Assembly (NCBI GenBank): GCA_017695055.1
Contig: JADILY010000037.1
Location: 1-15,249 of the forward strand
DNA length: 15,249 nucleotides
Source of the DNA: Merdivivens faecigallinarum
GTDB lineage: Bacteria; Bacteroidota; Bacteroidia; Bacteroidales; UBA932
Direction of reading: 5' to 3'
Both the position numbers and the translations under genes were made by a program. Shown one piece after another: positions 1 to 6,371 of the stretch (positions are counted from its first letter, which is position 1; every line of letters starts with the position of its first letter). A model generated the notes under the pieces. That model saw only the letters and a program-made list of their open reading frames with translations, was not told where the DNA came from and made no database searches.

Positions 1-708
1 CACCTGATCTATTCACTTGCCGAAGACTGCGACATGAATCCGCTGCTGAGGTTTGAGGCCTCACACAGAATGACTAACACCAGATATATCTCCATAGATT
101 CATCCGGAGGACTCGACGGCCTGGATATTGACGAAACCGATTCTTCTGCGATACGGTTGTCCGGGCTCGGAGACAATGCCGATTATTTCTGCAAAAATCC
201 TCGGGAACACGACAAGGATTACACATTTTTTGGGGAAAATTCCTCCCCTTTCTCCCAATGGCATAAAAGCTATTTCAGGGCATTGGGCATAGAATTCAAT
301 TCGGCCGAACAATACATGATGTTTCAGAAAGCCATTTTGTTCAATGATTACAAAACTGCCGAAAAGATACTGGACACACGGAATGTGCGCACTCAAAAAG
401 AACTGGGCAGGCAAGTAAAAGGATTCGACAACGGACTGTGGGCTGTCAATTGCCGCAGGATAGTATACAATAAATACAAATTTGCACAAAACAGGCAGCT
501 GCTCGATGAATTGCTCGCTACACGGGGGACGACATTGGTGGAAGCAAGCCCATACGATACGATTTGGGGCATAGGGATGACAAAAGACGATGACCGTGCG
601 ACAGACAGGAGTAAATGGAAAGGGAAAAATTGGCTGGGGCATATTCTGACTTTACTCCGCGACGATTTTGAAAATACGTTTTCGGGCAACGGCGCCGAAC
701 AAGTCTGA
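1..708 (+). CDS. NADAR-family (YbiA/DUF1768) N-glycosidase, 5' end probably beyond the window
   Basis: The frame is open from base 1 to the TGA ending at 708, with no upstream stop, so the true start may lie outside the window. Internal ATGs at 34 and 70 are alternatives and neither has a convincing ribosome binding site. Numbering from the ATG at 34, residues about 64-212 match the NADAR fold: FFGENSSPFSQW, GIEFNSAEQYMMFQKA (with the conserved acidic residue E92), GRQVKGFDNGLW, LVEASPYDTIWGIGM and KNWLG. Characterised family members cleave N-glycosidic bonds, either in riboflavin-pathway intermediates (YbiA) or in ADP-ribosylated guanine, where they can oppose DarT-like toxins. The first 60 or so residues are acidic, and I do not recognise them. 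The fold assignment is strong. The substrate is unknown, and any toxin partner would have to lie upstream of the window. Confidence 0.85.
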   Translation, partial: HLIYSLAEDCDMNPLLRFEASHRMTNTRYISIDSSGGLDGLDIDETDSSAIRLSGLGDNADYFCKNPREHDKDYTFFGENSSPFSQWHKSYFRALGIEFNSAEQYMMFQKAILFNDYKTAEKILDTRNVRTQKELGRQVKGFDNGLWAVNCRRIVYNKYKFAQNRQLLDELLATRGTTLVEASPYDTIWGIGMTKDDDRATDRSKWKGKNWLGHILTLLRDDFENTFSGNGAEQV

Positions 709-725
709 AAGGGTCTTGTCTCAAG

Positions 726-918
726 GCACACCCCGACTCAATACACGCACACCATTACACACTAATACACAGTAAATTAGCATCATTAAGATATTTTTTT
801 AAGCGTGGATTTCAAGGGGTTCGGAACCCCCTGAAATCCACAACCATTTTTTGTTACACATATCGTTAATCATTAATTTACGGCACGTTACAACAAAAGA
901 AATTAAGTCAGGGTGTGC
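726..918. repeat. 193-bp palindromic interspersed repeat, copy 1 (MITE-like)
   Basis: The outer 17 bp (726-742 and 902-918) form an inverted repeat with 15 of 17 matches, GCACACC(C)CGACTCAAT against GCACACCCTGACTTAAT. A second complementary zone containing GTAAATTA lies inside, and a 16-pair hairpin sits at the centre (805-841). A second copy, in the same orientation and of almost the same length (192 bp), is at 13380-13571. The first 54 bp of the two copies agree at 45 positions. The pentamer TCAAG occurs directly before the left end (721-725) and one base after the right end (920-924), a possible target duplication. No protein is encoded, so it would be a non-autonomous or degenerate element. 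Confidence 0.75.
805..852 (+). terminator. Hairpin plus T-run inside repeat copy 1; possible terminator after the NADAR gene
   Basis: GTGGATTTCA pairs with TGAAATCCAC, then one A/C mismatch, then GGGGTT pairs with AACCCC around a 3-base loop (805-841). After a 5-base spacer come six T residues (847-852). The stem and U-tract arrangement resembles an intrinsic terminator, about 97 nt beyond the NADAR stop. The spacer is longer than is usual between stem and U-tract, and the hairpin is part of the repeat, so termination may be incidental. Confidence 0.45.
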
Positions 919-933
919 TTCAAGCTTTGCACT

Positions 934-1001
934 TCATGCATTATGCCTAACGCATTGCGCCTTCTGCCCCATGCTTCATGCCTTGCGCCTAACGCCTTGC
1001 G
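934..1001 (+). repeat. Imperfect direct duplication (26 bp, 42-bp period) of TTGCG/CCTAACGC-rich sequence
   Basis: Bases 934-959 and 976-1001 agree at 22 of 26 positions. Both begin TCATGC, contain GCCTAACGC and end TTGCG. The two units lie between palindromic repeat copy 1 and the EamA promoter, and the second unit runs almost up to the -33 box. No coding content is supported. Confidence 0.55.
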
Positions 1002-1008
1002 TTCCTCC

Positions 1009-1037
1009 TTGGCGGAGGGAAAATTTTAGTATCTTTG
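1009..1037 (+). promoter_or_regulatory. Bacteroidota-type promoter of the EamA transporter gene
   Basis: TTG at 1009-1011, an 18-bp gap, then TATCTTTG at 1030-1037, matching the TAnnTTTG -7 box. This predicts a leader of about 135 nt before the ATG at 1177. A short inverted repeat, CCTCC (1004-1008) and GGAGG (1014-1018), straddles the -33 element and could be an operator or chance. Confidence 0.7.
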
Positions 1038-1048
1038 CGCCCGTTTTC

Positions 1049-1145
1049 GGAACAGAGATCCAAAACAGCAGTGGAACCGGCGTAAAACAACGACGGAACA
1101 GCGGTCCAAAACGGTAACGGAACTGGCTGAGAACAGCAGTGGAAC
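1049..1145 (+). repeat. GGAAC tandem modules in the EamA leader
   Basis: GGAAC recurs at 1049, 1073, 1095, 1119 and 1141, with alternating 24 and 22 bp spacing, and most modules also contain (A)AAAC or GAAC. Seen as a 46-bp unit, 1049-1094 and 1095-1140 agree at 32 of 46 positions, followed by a partial third unit. The array lies wholly in the predicted 5' untranslated region, between the promoter and the start codon. Its function is unknown. Confidence 0.6.
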
Positions 1146-1176
1146 CGGCCGAAAACGGCTATAAAAACGAATCATA

Positions 1177-2106
1177 ATGGCGAGTGATAAGGCTAAAGGC
1201 ATTGTGCTTGCGGCGATAGCTGCGGCGACCTACGGGATGAACCCCCTGTTCGCCCTTCCGTTGTATGCGGAGGGGATGGACACATATAGCGTACTGTTTT
1301 ACAGGTATCTGTTCGCGGTGCCGATGCTGGCGGTAATGATCAAGGCGAGGGGAAGGGATTTCAGGTTGCAGAAAAAGGAAATAATCCCGATAATCATCGC
1401 CGGACTGATTTTCGCGATGTCTTCGATAACCCTGTTCCTCAGCTACCGGTACATGGCGGCCGGAATAGCTTCGACGATTCTGTTCATCTACCCAGTTTTG
1501 GTAGCCGTGATAATGGCTGTGTTCTTCAAGGAAAAGGTCAGGCTCGCCACCGTAGTATCCATACTGCTGTCCCTGATAGGGATAGGACTCCTGTACAAAG
1601 GCGATGACGGGACGACCCTGAACATTACCGGAGTATTGATAGTCGCGGCTTCCGCCCTGCTCTATGCAGTGTATATTGTCGGAGTGAACCAGTCCAGGAT
1701 ACTCCGCAAGGTGCCCACCGTCAAACTGACATTTTACGGCCTTGTGACAGGTACGGTGCTGTTTTTCTGCCTGACGGGATTCGGAACCGGAATCTCTCCC
1801 GTAAAAGAATGGTACCACTGGTTCAACCTGATAGCCCTCGCCGCACTTCCGACAGCCGTATCCCTTACCTGCACGACAACGGCCACACATTACATCGGAG
1901 CGACACCTACCGCAATCCTCGGCGCTCTGGAGCCTGTAACCGCCGTAATCATAGGCGCGGCCGTTTTCAACGAAAGCCTCACCGACCGTATCATTTTCGG
2001 CATACTGCTCATTATACTTGCAGTAATGCTCATCGTTACGGGCGACAGGATACCGGCAGTGCTTCTGCGGTTCAGAAAACTTTTCCCTAAACTCAAGAAA
2101 AGATAA
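1177..2106 (+). CDS. EamA/DMT-superfamily transporter, 10 predicted membrane helices
   Basis: The 309-residue protein is almost entirely hydrophobic helices. It consists of two tandem EamA-type halves, roughly residues 5-140 and 150-292, as in drug/metabolite transporters of about 300 residues. Visible family features are the N-terminal helix with AAATYGMNPLF, the helix pair ending the first half (VLVAVIMAVFFKEKV), and the matching second-half end (LEPVTAVIIGAAVFNESLT), where a Glu follows the conserved helix. A basic tail (RFRKLFPKLKKR) would be cytoplasmic. It should move small metabolites or amino acids across the inner membrane, but the substrate cannot be read from sequence. The gene has its own promoter (1009-1037) and a long repetitive leader, and looks monocistronic. 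The ATG at 1177 is the first start that gives a complete first helix. Confidence 0.88.
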   Translation: MASDKAKGIVLAAIAAATYGMNPLFALPLYAEGMDTYSVLFYRYLFAVPMLAVMIKARGRDFRLQKKEIIPIIIAGLIFAMSSITLFLSYRYMAAGIASTILFIYPVLVAVIMAVFFKEKVRLATVVSILLSLIGIGLLYKGDDGTTLNITGVLIVAASALLYAVYIVGVNQSRILRKVPTVKLTFYGLVTGTVLFFCLTGFGTGISPVKEWYHWFNLIALAALPTAVSLTCTTTATHYIGATPTAILGALEPVTAVIIGAAVFNESLTDRIIFGILLIILAVMLIVTGDRIPAVLLRFRKLFPKLKKR

Positions 2107-2155
2107 GAAACAGTAAAATTGGCAGGAAGCTGTTTAAAAATCCGTAGCGGGCGCA

Positions 2156-2186
2156 TTGCATTTTTTACGGATTAACAATAATTTTG
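2156..2186 (+). promoter_or_regulatory. Promoter of the Fe-S / AKR / tatAC operon
   Basis: TTG at 2156-2158, a 20-bp gap, then TAATTTTG at 2179-2186, a TAnnTTTG -7 box. An inverted repeat, TCCGTA (2141-2146) and TACGGA (2166-2171), brackets the -33 element and could be an operator. The predicted leader of about 55 nt contains a tight CGCGG-CT-CCGCG hairpin near 2217-2228. Because the -7 box covers 2184, the TTG at 2184 cannot be the translation start of the next gene. This favours the ATG at 2247. Confidence 0.7.
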
Positions 2187-2246
2187 CATCCGGAACCGTA
2201 CGGTATCAGGATTCCACGCGGCTCCGCGGCTTGCAAAATTTTGATT

Positions 2247-3890
2247 ATGTTAAGAAAGATACGAATTGTACTTGCGGCGGTATGCTTCACGCTCATAACG
2301 CTGCTTTTCCTTGATTTTACGGGAACCCTGCACACATGGTTCGGATGGCTGGCCAAAATCCAGTTTTTCCCTGCCGTCATGGCCCTCAACCTCGCCGTAG
2401 TCATTGCGCTGATTGTCCTGACATTGGTTTTCGGCAGGGTGTATTGCTCGGTAATCTGCCCGATGGGGGTTTTCCAGGACATAGTCTCCTGGCTTAGCGG
2501 AAGGAGGAAGAAGAAAAAGGCGCGTTTTACCTATTCTCCCGCAAAATCATGGCTTCGTTACAGCGTACTTGCGCTTTTCGTAATCGCAATCATCGCCGGC
2601 ATCGGTTCCTTAGTGGCATTGCTCGACCCGTACAGCGCATACGGGCGCATGGTGCAGAATCTGTTCTCGCCGCTTTACCGCTGGGGAAACAACCTGCTGG
2701 CATTCTTAGCCGAAAGAGCCGGAAGCTATGCCTTTTACGAGACGGAAGTATGGATAAGGAGCATACCGACCTTCATCATAGCTGCCGCCACCCTCATAGC
2801 CATAGTGATACTCGCATGGCGCAACGGGAGGACATACTGCAACACGATATGCCCTGTCGGCACCGTACTCGGGTTCTTTTCCCGTTTTTCCCTGTTCAAA
2901 CCGGTTATCGATGCTGAAAAATGCAAGGAATGCAGCCTCTGCACCCGCAAATGCAAGGCATCGTGCATTGATTACAAAAATCACAAGATAGACTATTCGC
3001 GCTGCGTAGCCTGCATGGACTGCGTGGACAACTGCAAGCACGGGGCGTTGAAATACAGGTTCATCGGCTGGAAGAAACGGGCATCCGGGAAAAACGCTGT
3101 GCAGGCAGGAGCAAACGCCGCCGACACGAAAGCCACAGATCCGAAAACCTCCGGCCCGAAAGACCAATCGAGAAGGAGCTTCCTTACCGGAGCGGGAGTA
3201 TTCCTCGGAGCTACCATGCTTTCCGCACAGGAAAAGAAAGTAGACGGCGGGCTTGCCGAGATAATAGGAAAGAAAGCCCTGCACAGACAGACCCCGATTG
3301 TGCCTCCGGGAGCAGTGAGCCTGAAAAACCTGGCACAGCACTGCACCGGCTGCCAGCTCTGCGTTTCCGTCTGCCCGAACGGGGTGCTCAGGCCGTCGGC
3401 CGGACTCATGACACTGATGCAGCCGGAATCCTCATACGAAAGAGGCTACTGCCGTCCGGAATGCGTGAAATGCTCGGAAGTATGCCCTACAGGAGCGATA
3501 CTGAAGATAACCCCGGCCGAAAAATCGGCCATATCCATAGGACATGCAGTATGGGTCAGGGAAAACTGCATACCGCTCACTGACGGAGTAGCCTGCGGCA
3601 ACTGCGCACGCCACTGCCCTACCGGAGCCATTGTCATGGTACCTTGCAGCGAGGTCTGCGAAAACGAAGGCCACGGCAAGGGTCATGGAGGCGGACAAGG
3701 CAACGGACATGGAAACGGCGAAAGGAACGGGCAAGGCAACGGGAAACGCAAACGCCAGCACGGAAAAGCAATGGTGCCTGCCATAAACGAAGCACGCTGC
3801 ATCGGCTGCGGAGCCTGTGAAAACCTCTGTCCGGCACGGCCGTTCAGCGCAATCCACGTAGAAGGAAGGCAGGTACATACAACGATATAA
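2247..3890 (+). CDS. NapH/NapG-like membrane polyferredoxin fusion with an internal twin-arginine motif
   Basis: The 547-residue protein appears to join two proteins that are usually separate. Residues 1-191 resemble NapH, with about four membrane helices (3-22, 41-62, 103-127, 174-191) and two CxxxCP motifs (C67/C71, C198/C202). Residues 226-263 carry two ferredoxin motifs (C226, C229, C232, C236; C253, C256, C259, C263). A twin-arginine motif, SRRSFLTGAGVFLG, follows at 308-321 and leads into a weakly hydrophobic helix. The rest resembles NapG/MauM: C366xxC369xxC372xxxC376P; C402, C406, C409, C413P; C441, C450, C453, C457P; and C518xxC521xxC524xxxC528P. A Gly/His/Asn-rich insert (472-507) precedes the last motif. 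I infer that the N-terminal part is Sec-inserted, the middle clusters are cytoplasmic and the last clusters are moved outward by Tat, giving an electron wire across the inner membrane. The next gene starts 11 nt downstream. The electron donor is unknown. Confidence 0.85.
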   Translation: MLRKIRIVLAAVCFTLITLLFLDFTGTLHTWFGWLAKIQFFPAVMALNLAVVIALIVLTLVFGRVYCSVICPMGVFQDIVSWLSGRRKKKKARFTYSPAKSWLRYSVLALFVIAIIAGIGSLVALLDPYSAYGRMVQNLFSPLYRWGNNLLAFLAERAGSYAFYETEVWIRSIPTFIIAAATLIAIVILAWRNGRTYCNTICPVGTVLGFFSRFSLFKPVIDAEKCKECSLCTRKCKASCIDYKNHKIDYSRCVACMDCVDNCKHGALKYRFIGWKKRASGKNAVQAGANAADTKATDPKTSGPKDQSRRSFLTGAGVFLGATMLSAQEKKVDGGLAEIIGKKALHRQTPIVPPGAVSLKNLAQHCTGCQLCVSVCPNGVLRPSAGLMTLMQPESSYERGYCRPECVKCSEVCPTGAILKITPAEKSAISIGHAVWVRENCIPLTDGVACGNCARHCPTGAIVMVPCSEVCENEGHGKGHGGGQGNGHGNGERNGQGNGKRKRQHGKAMVPAINEARCIGCGACENLCPARPFSAIHVEGRQVHTTI

Positions 3891-3901
3891 AAACGGACAT
3901 T

Positions 3902-5311
3902 ATGAAAAACGGCAAAGATAAGACAATGATGGACCGGAGGGAATTTCTGAAAAGGCTCGGAGCCGGTACGGCGGCAGTATCCACAGCCGCACTTGCAATC
4001 GGATGCGGGCCGCGGAACAAAGGTGACAATCCGGTGCAGGGAGAACCTCCCGCAGGAAAAATGACATACCGCACAAACCCTACGACCGGGGACCGGGTAT
4101 CCCTTCTCGGATTCGGAATGATGCGTCTCCCGTCGGTCGGAGGCCGTAGCGCGAGGGAAGGTGTGGAAGAAATCGACCAGGAAATGGTAAATTCGATGGT
4201 CGACTATGCCTTGGAGCACGGTGTCAATTATTTCGACACCTCCCCGGCCTACTGCCAGGGAAAATCCGAACGCGCAACCGGGATAGCCCTCAAGCGCCAT
4301 CCGAGGGACAAATATTTCATCGCGACGAAACTTTCCAATTTTGCCAAGTCGACCTGGAGCCGCGAAGCCTCCATCGAGATGTACCGCAATTCTTTCAAGG
4401 AATTGCAGGTAGATTATATCGACTACATGCTCCTGCACGGCATAGGCATGGGAGGCATGAAAGAATTCGAACAGCGTTATATAGACAACGGAATGCTCGA
4501 TTTCCTGCTTGAAGAGCGCAAGGCCGGACGTATAAGGAACCTCGGATTTTCGTACCATGGCGATGTGGAAGTCTTCGATACGATGCTTGCAAGGCACGAT
4601 CTGTACAAATGGGATTTCGTACAGATTCAATTGAATTATCTCGACTGGAAATATGCAAAGCAAATCAACCCGCGGAACACCGATGCCGAATACCTTTACG
4701 GGGAACTGGCAAAGCGGGGCATTCCTGCGGTAATCATGGAACCGCTCCTCGGAGGAAGGCTTTCCAATGTCCCCGACAACATCGTAAAGATGTTCAAGGA
4801 AAGAGAGCCGGAAAAAAGCGTGGCCTCATGGGCTTTCCGCTTTGCAGGCACTTTCCCGGACATCCTGACCGTACTCAGCGGAATGACCAGGATGGAGCAC
4901 CTCCAGGACAACCTGCACACATACTGCCCGCTCGACCCTCTGGATGAAGAAGAGCTGGCTTTGCTCCAACAGGCCGCCGCCATGATGATGGAATTCGACA
5001 CCATCCCTTGCAATGACTGCAAATACTGCATGCCTTGTCCTTACGGGCTCGACATACCGGCCATACTCCTGCATTACAACAAGTGCATCAACGAGGGGAA
5101 CATACCAGCAAGCCGGCAGGACCCAAATTACCGCAAAGCACGCAGGGCCTTCCTCGTCGGATATGACCGCTCCGTCCCGAAACTCCGCCAGGCAGCACAT
5201 TGCATAGGCTGCAACCAGTGCAGCCCGCACTGCCCGCAGGGAATCTTCATTCCCAAGGAAATGCAGAAAATAGACGAATACGTGGAAAAACTAAAACAGG
5301 AAATTTTATAA
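3902..5311 (+). CDS. Tat-exported aldo/keto reductase with two C-terminal [4Fe-4S] motifs
   Basis: The 469-residue protein starts with a twin-arginine signal, DRREFLKRLGAG (R12, R13), and a hydrophobic stretch ending LAIGC (C35), so it may be a Tat-exported lipoprotein. The lipobox is weak because Ala is at -3. Residues about 54-345 form the aldo/keto reductase barrel with the full catalytic tetrad: D112 and Y117 in FDTSPAY, K143 in IATKL and H179 in LLHG. The C-terminal region has C370xxC373xxC376xxC379P and C434xxC437xxC440xxxC444P, as in ferredoxin-tailed members of this family. NAD(P)H is not expected outside the cytoplasm, so electrons probably arrive through the Fe-S clusters, perhaps from the polyferredoxin encoded 11 nt upstream. 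tatA begins 13 nt downstream. The start could also be Met10. Family and export are well supported; the substrate is unknown. Confidence 0.9.
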   Translation: MKNGKDKTMMDRREFLKRLGAGTAAVSTAALAIGCGPRNKGDNPVQGEPPAGKMTYRTNPTTGDRVSLLGFGMMRLPSVGGRSAREGVEEIDQEMVNSMVDYALEHGVNYFDTSPAYCQGKSERATGIALKRHPRDKYFIATKLSNFAKSTWSREASIEMYRNSFKELQVDYIDYMLLHGIGMGGMKEFEQRYIDNGMLDFLLEERKAGRIRNLGFSYHGDVEVFDTMLARHDLYKWDFVQIQLNYLDWKYAKQINPRNTDAEYLYGELAKRGIPAVIMEPLLGGRLSNVPDNIVKMFKEREPEKSVASWAFRFAGTFPDILTVLSGMTRMEHLQDNLHTYCPLDPLDEEELALLQQAAAMMMEFDTIPCNDCKYCMPCPYGLDIPAILLHYNKCINEGNIPASRQDPNYRKARRAFLVGYDRSVPKLRQAAHCIGCNQCSPHCPQGIFIPKEMQKIDEYVEKLKQEIL

Positions 5312-5324
5312 AAATATCATAAAA

Positions 5325-5570
5325 ATGGAAATTTTAACAATGACACTCCCGTTGTTCCTCGGAGGCATAGGCTTGCCGGAAATAATAGCGATACTTGTAA
5401 TCATCCTCCTATTTTTCGGGGCCAAGAAAATCCCCGAACTGATGAAAAGCCTCGGGAAAGGCGTAAAATCCTTCAAGGAAGGCGTGAACGAAGTCGAGAA
5501 AGACCTCAGCGTTTCCGATACGGAAAAAGAGGAAAAACCCGACACGGAAAAAGAGAAAAAAGAGGCTTAA
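5325..5570 (+). CDS. tatA: Sec-independent translocase subunit TatA
   Basis: The 81-residue protein has the canonical TatA plan. A single membrane helix (about 16-31, GLPEIIAILVIILLFF) is followed by the hinge FGAKKIPEL, an amphipathic helix (MKSLGKGVKSFKEGVNEVEKD) and a short, highly charged Lys/Glu tail. TatA oligomerises to form the protein-conducting element of the twin-arginine pathway, which exports folded, cofactor-loaded proteins. It lies 13 nt after the aldo/keto reductase and 9 nt before tatC, so the three are surely co-transcribed. There is no separate tatB in the window, and this single protein presumably serves both roles, as in minimal TatAC systems. Met6 is an alternative start. 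Confidence 0.95.
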   Translation: MEILTMTLPLFLGGIGLPEIIAILVIILLFFGAKKIPELMKSLGKGVKSFKEGVNEVEKDLSVSDTEKEEKPDTEKEKKEA

Positions 5571-5579
5571 AACCGGACA

Positions 5580-6371
5580 ATGGGCGGCTCGGAAAAACAA
5601 ATGTCTTTCTGGGAACATCTGGATGAATTGAGGACGGCTCTGTTGAAAATACTTGCTGTAACTCTTGCATTCGGAGTTGTGGCATTCTGCTTCAGGGAAG
5701 GGCTTTTCAACATAATGCTCGCGCCGAAGGAGCCGGACTTCATCACCTACAGGCTTTTGGGCATCGCCGGAAGCCTGTTCGGCAACGACGGGGGGCTCCC
5801 GCAATTCGATGTAAGGCTGATTAACACCGGACTTGCCCAGCAGTTCATAATACACATGAAGACAGCCGTATGCTCGGGAGTGATTTTAGCCTCCCCATAC
5901 GCCGTTTACCAGATTTTCCGCTTCGTATCCCCGGCCCTGTATGAAAACGAAAGGCATTATGCAGTAAAAGTGGCCGGAAGCGGATACCTGCTCTTCATGT
6001 CCGGCGTAGCCATCTGCTATTTTTTGATTTTTCCGCTTACCTTCCGTTTTCTCGGCACATATCAGGTCAGCGCGGACGTAGACAACCTCATCACCCTCCA
6101 GTCCTACATGGGCACCCTGCTTACGATGTGCCTCGTGATGGGAATCGTATTCGAAATCCCCGTGGTTGCATGGATGTTTGCGAAATTAGGCTTTCTGAAA
6201 GCGGACTTCATGAAGAAATACCGAAAGCATGCCATCGTAATAATACTCGTCGTCGCAGCAATCATAACCCCGACCTCCGACATCTTCACCCTCTTCATCG
6301 TCTCACTCCCCATCTGGCTGCTCTACGAGGCCAGCATCGGCATAGTGAAAAAGGCGGAACACCAAGTCTAA
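5580..6371 (+). CDS. tatC: Sec-independent translocase subunit TatC
   Basis: The 263-residue polytopic membrane protein has TatC signatures. The N-terminal FWEHLDELR (residues 10-18) contains the Glu of the twin-arginine recognition site. SPYAVYQIFRFVSPALYENER (about 105-125) holds the conserved prolines and a second recognition Glu (E124). EIPVVAWMFAKLG and IITPTSDIFTLF mark the last helices, six in all. TatC is the signal-peptide receptor of the Tat pathway. The obvious clients here are the two upstream genes, both with RR motifs. The TAA (6369-6371) overlaps the stop of the convergent transposase gene, and no terminator separates them. Confidence 0.95.
   Translation: MGGSEKQMSFWEHLDELRTALLKILAVTLAFGVVAFCFREGLFNIMLAPKEPDFITYRLLGIAGSLFGNDGGLPQFDVRLINTGLAQQFIIHMKTAVCSGVILASPYAVYQIFRFVSPALYENERHYAVKVAGSGYLLFMSGVAICYFLIFPLTFRFLGTYQVSADVDNLITLQSYMGTLLTMCLVMGIVFEIPVVAWMFAKLGFLKADFMKKYRKHAIVIILVVAAIITPTSDIFTLFIVSLPIWLLYEASIGIVKKAEHQV

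Noticed and set aside
805..841. CRISPR-like hairpin repeat
   Set aside because: Only two copies exist, 12.6 kb apart; there is no regular spacer array and no cas gene.
851..1117. 88-codon frame through the intergenic repeats before the EamA gene
   Set aside because: It starts inside the palindromic repeat and runs over the tandem duplication and the promoter; the product is repetitive and not protein-like.
1159..1890. 243-codon minus-strand frame opposite the EamA transporter
   Set aside because: Polar, Gly/Arg/Tyr-rich translation typical of the antisense of membrane-helix codons. The plus-strand gene has clear helices and a promoter.
2184..2246. TTG start at 2184 for the polyferredoxin gene
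   Set aside because: It lies within the predicted -7 box (2179-2186) and would add residues with no family match. The ATG at 2247 leads straight into the first membrane helix.
3683..4663. 326-codon open frame on the minus strand across two Fe-S genes
   Set aside because: It lies antisense to two well-supported genes, has no recognisable domain, is rich in Cys, Phe and Arg as expected of a shadow frame, and has no promoter.
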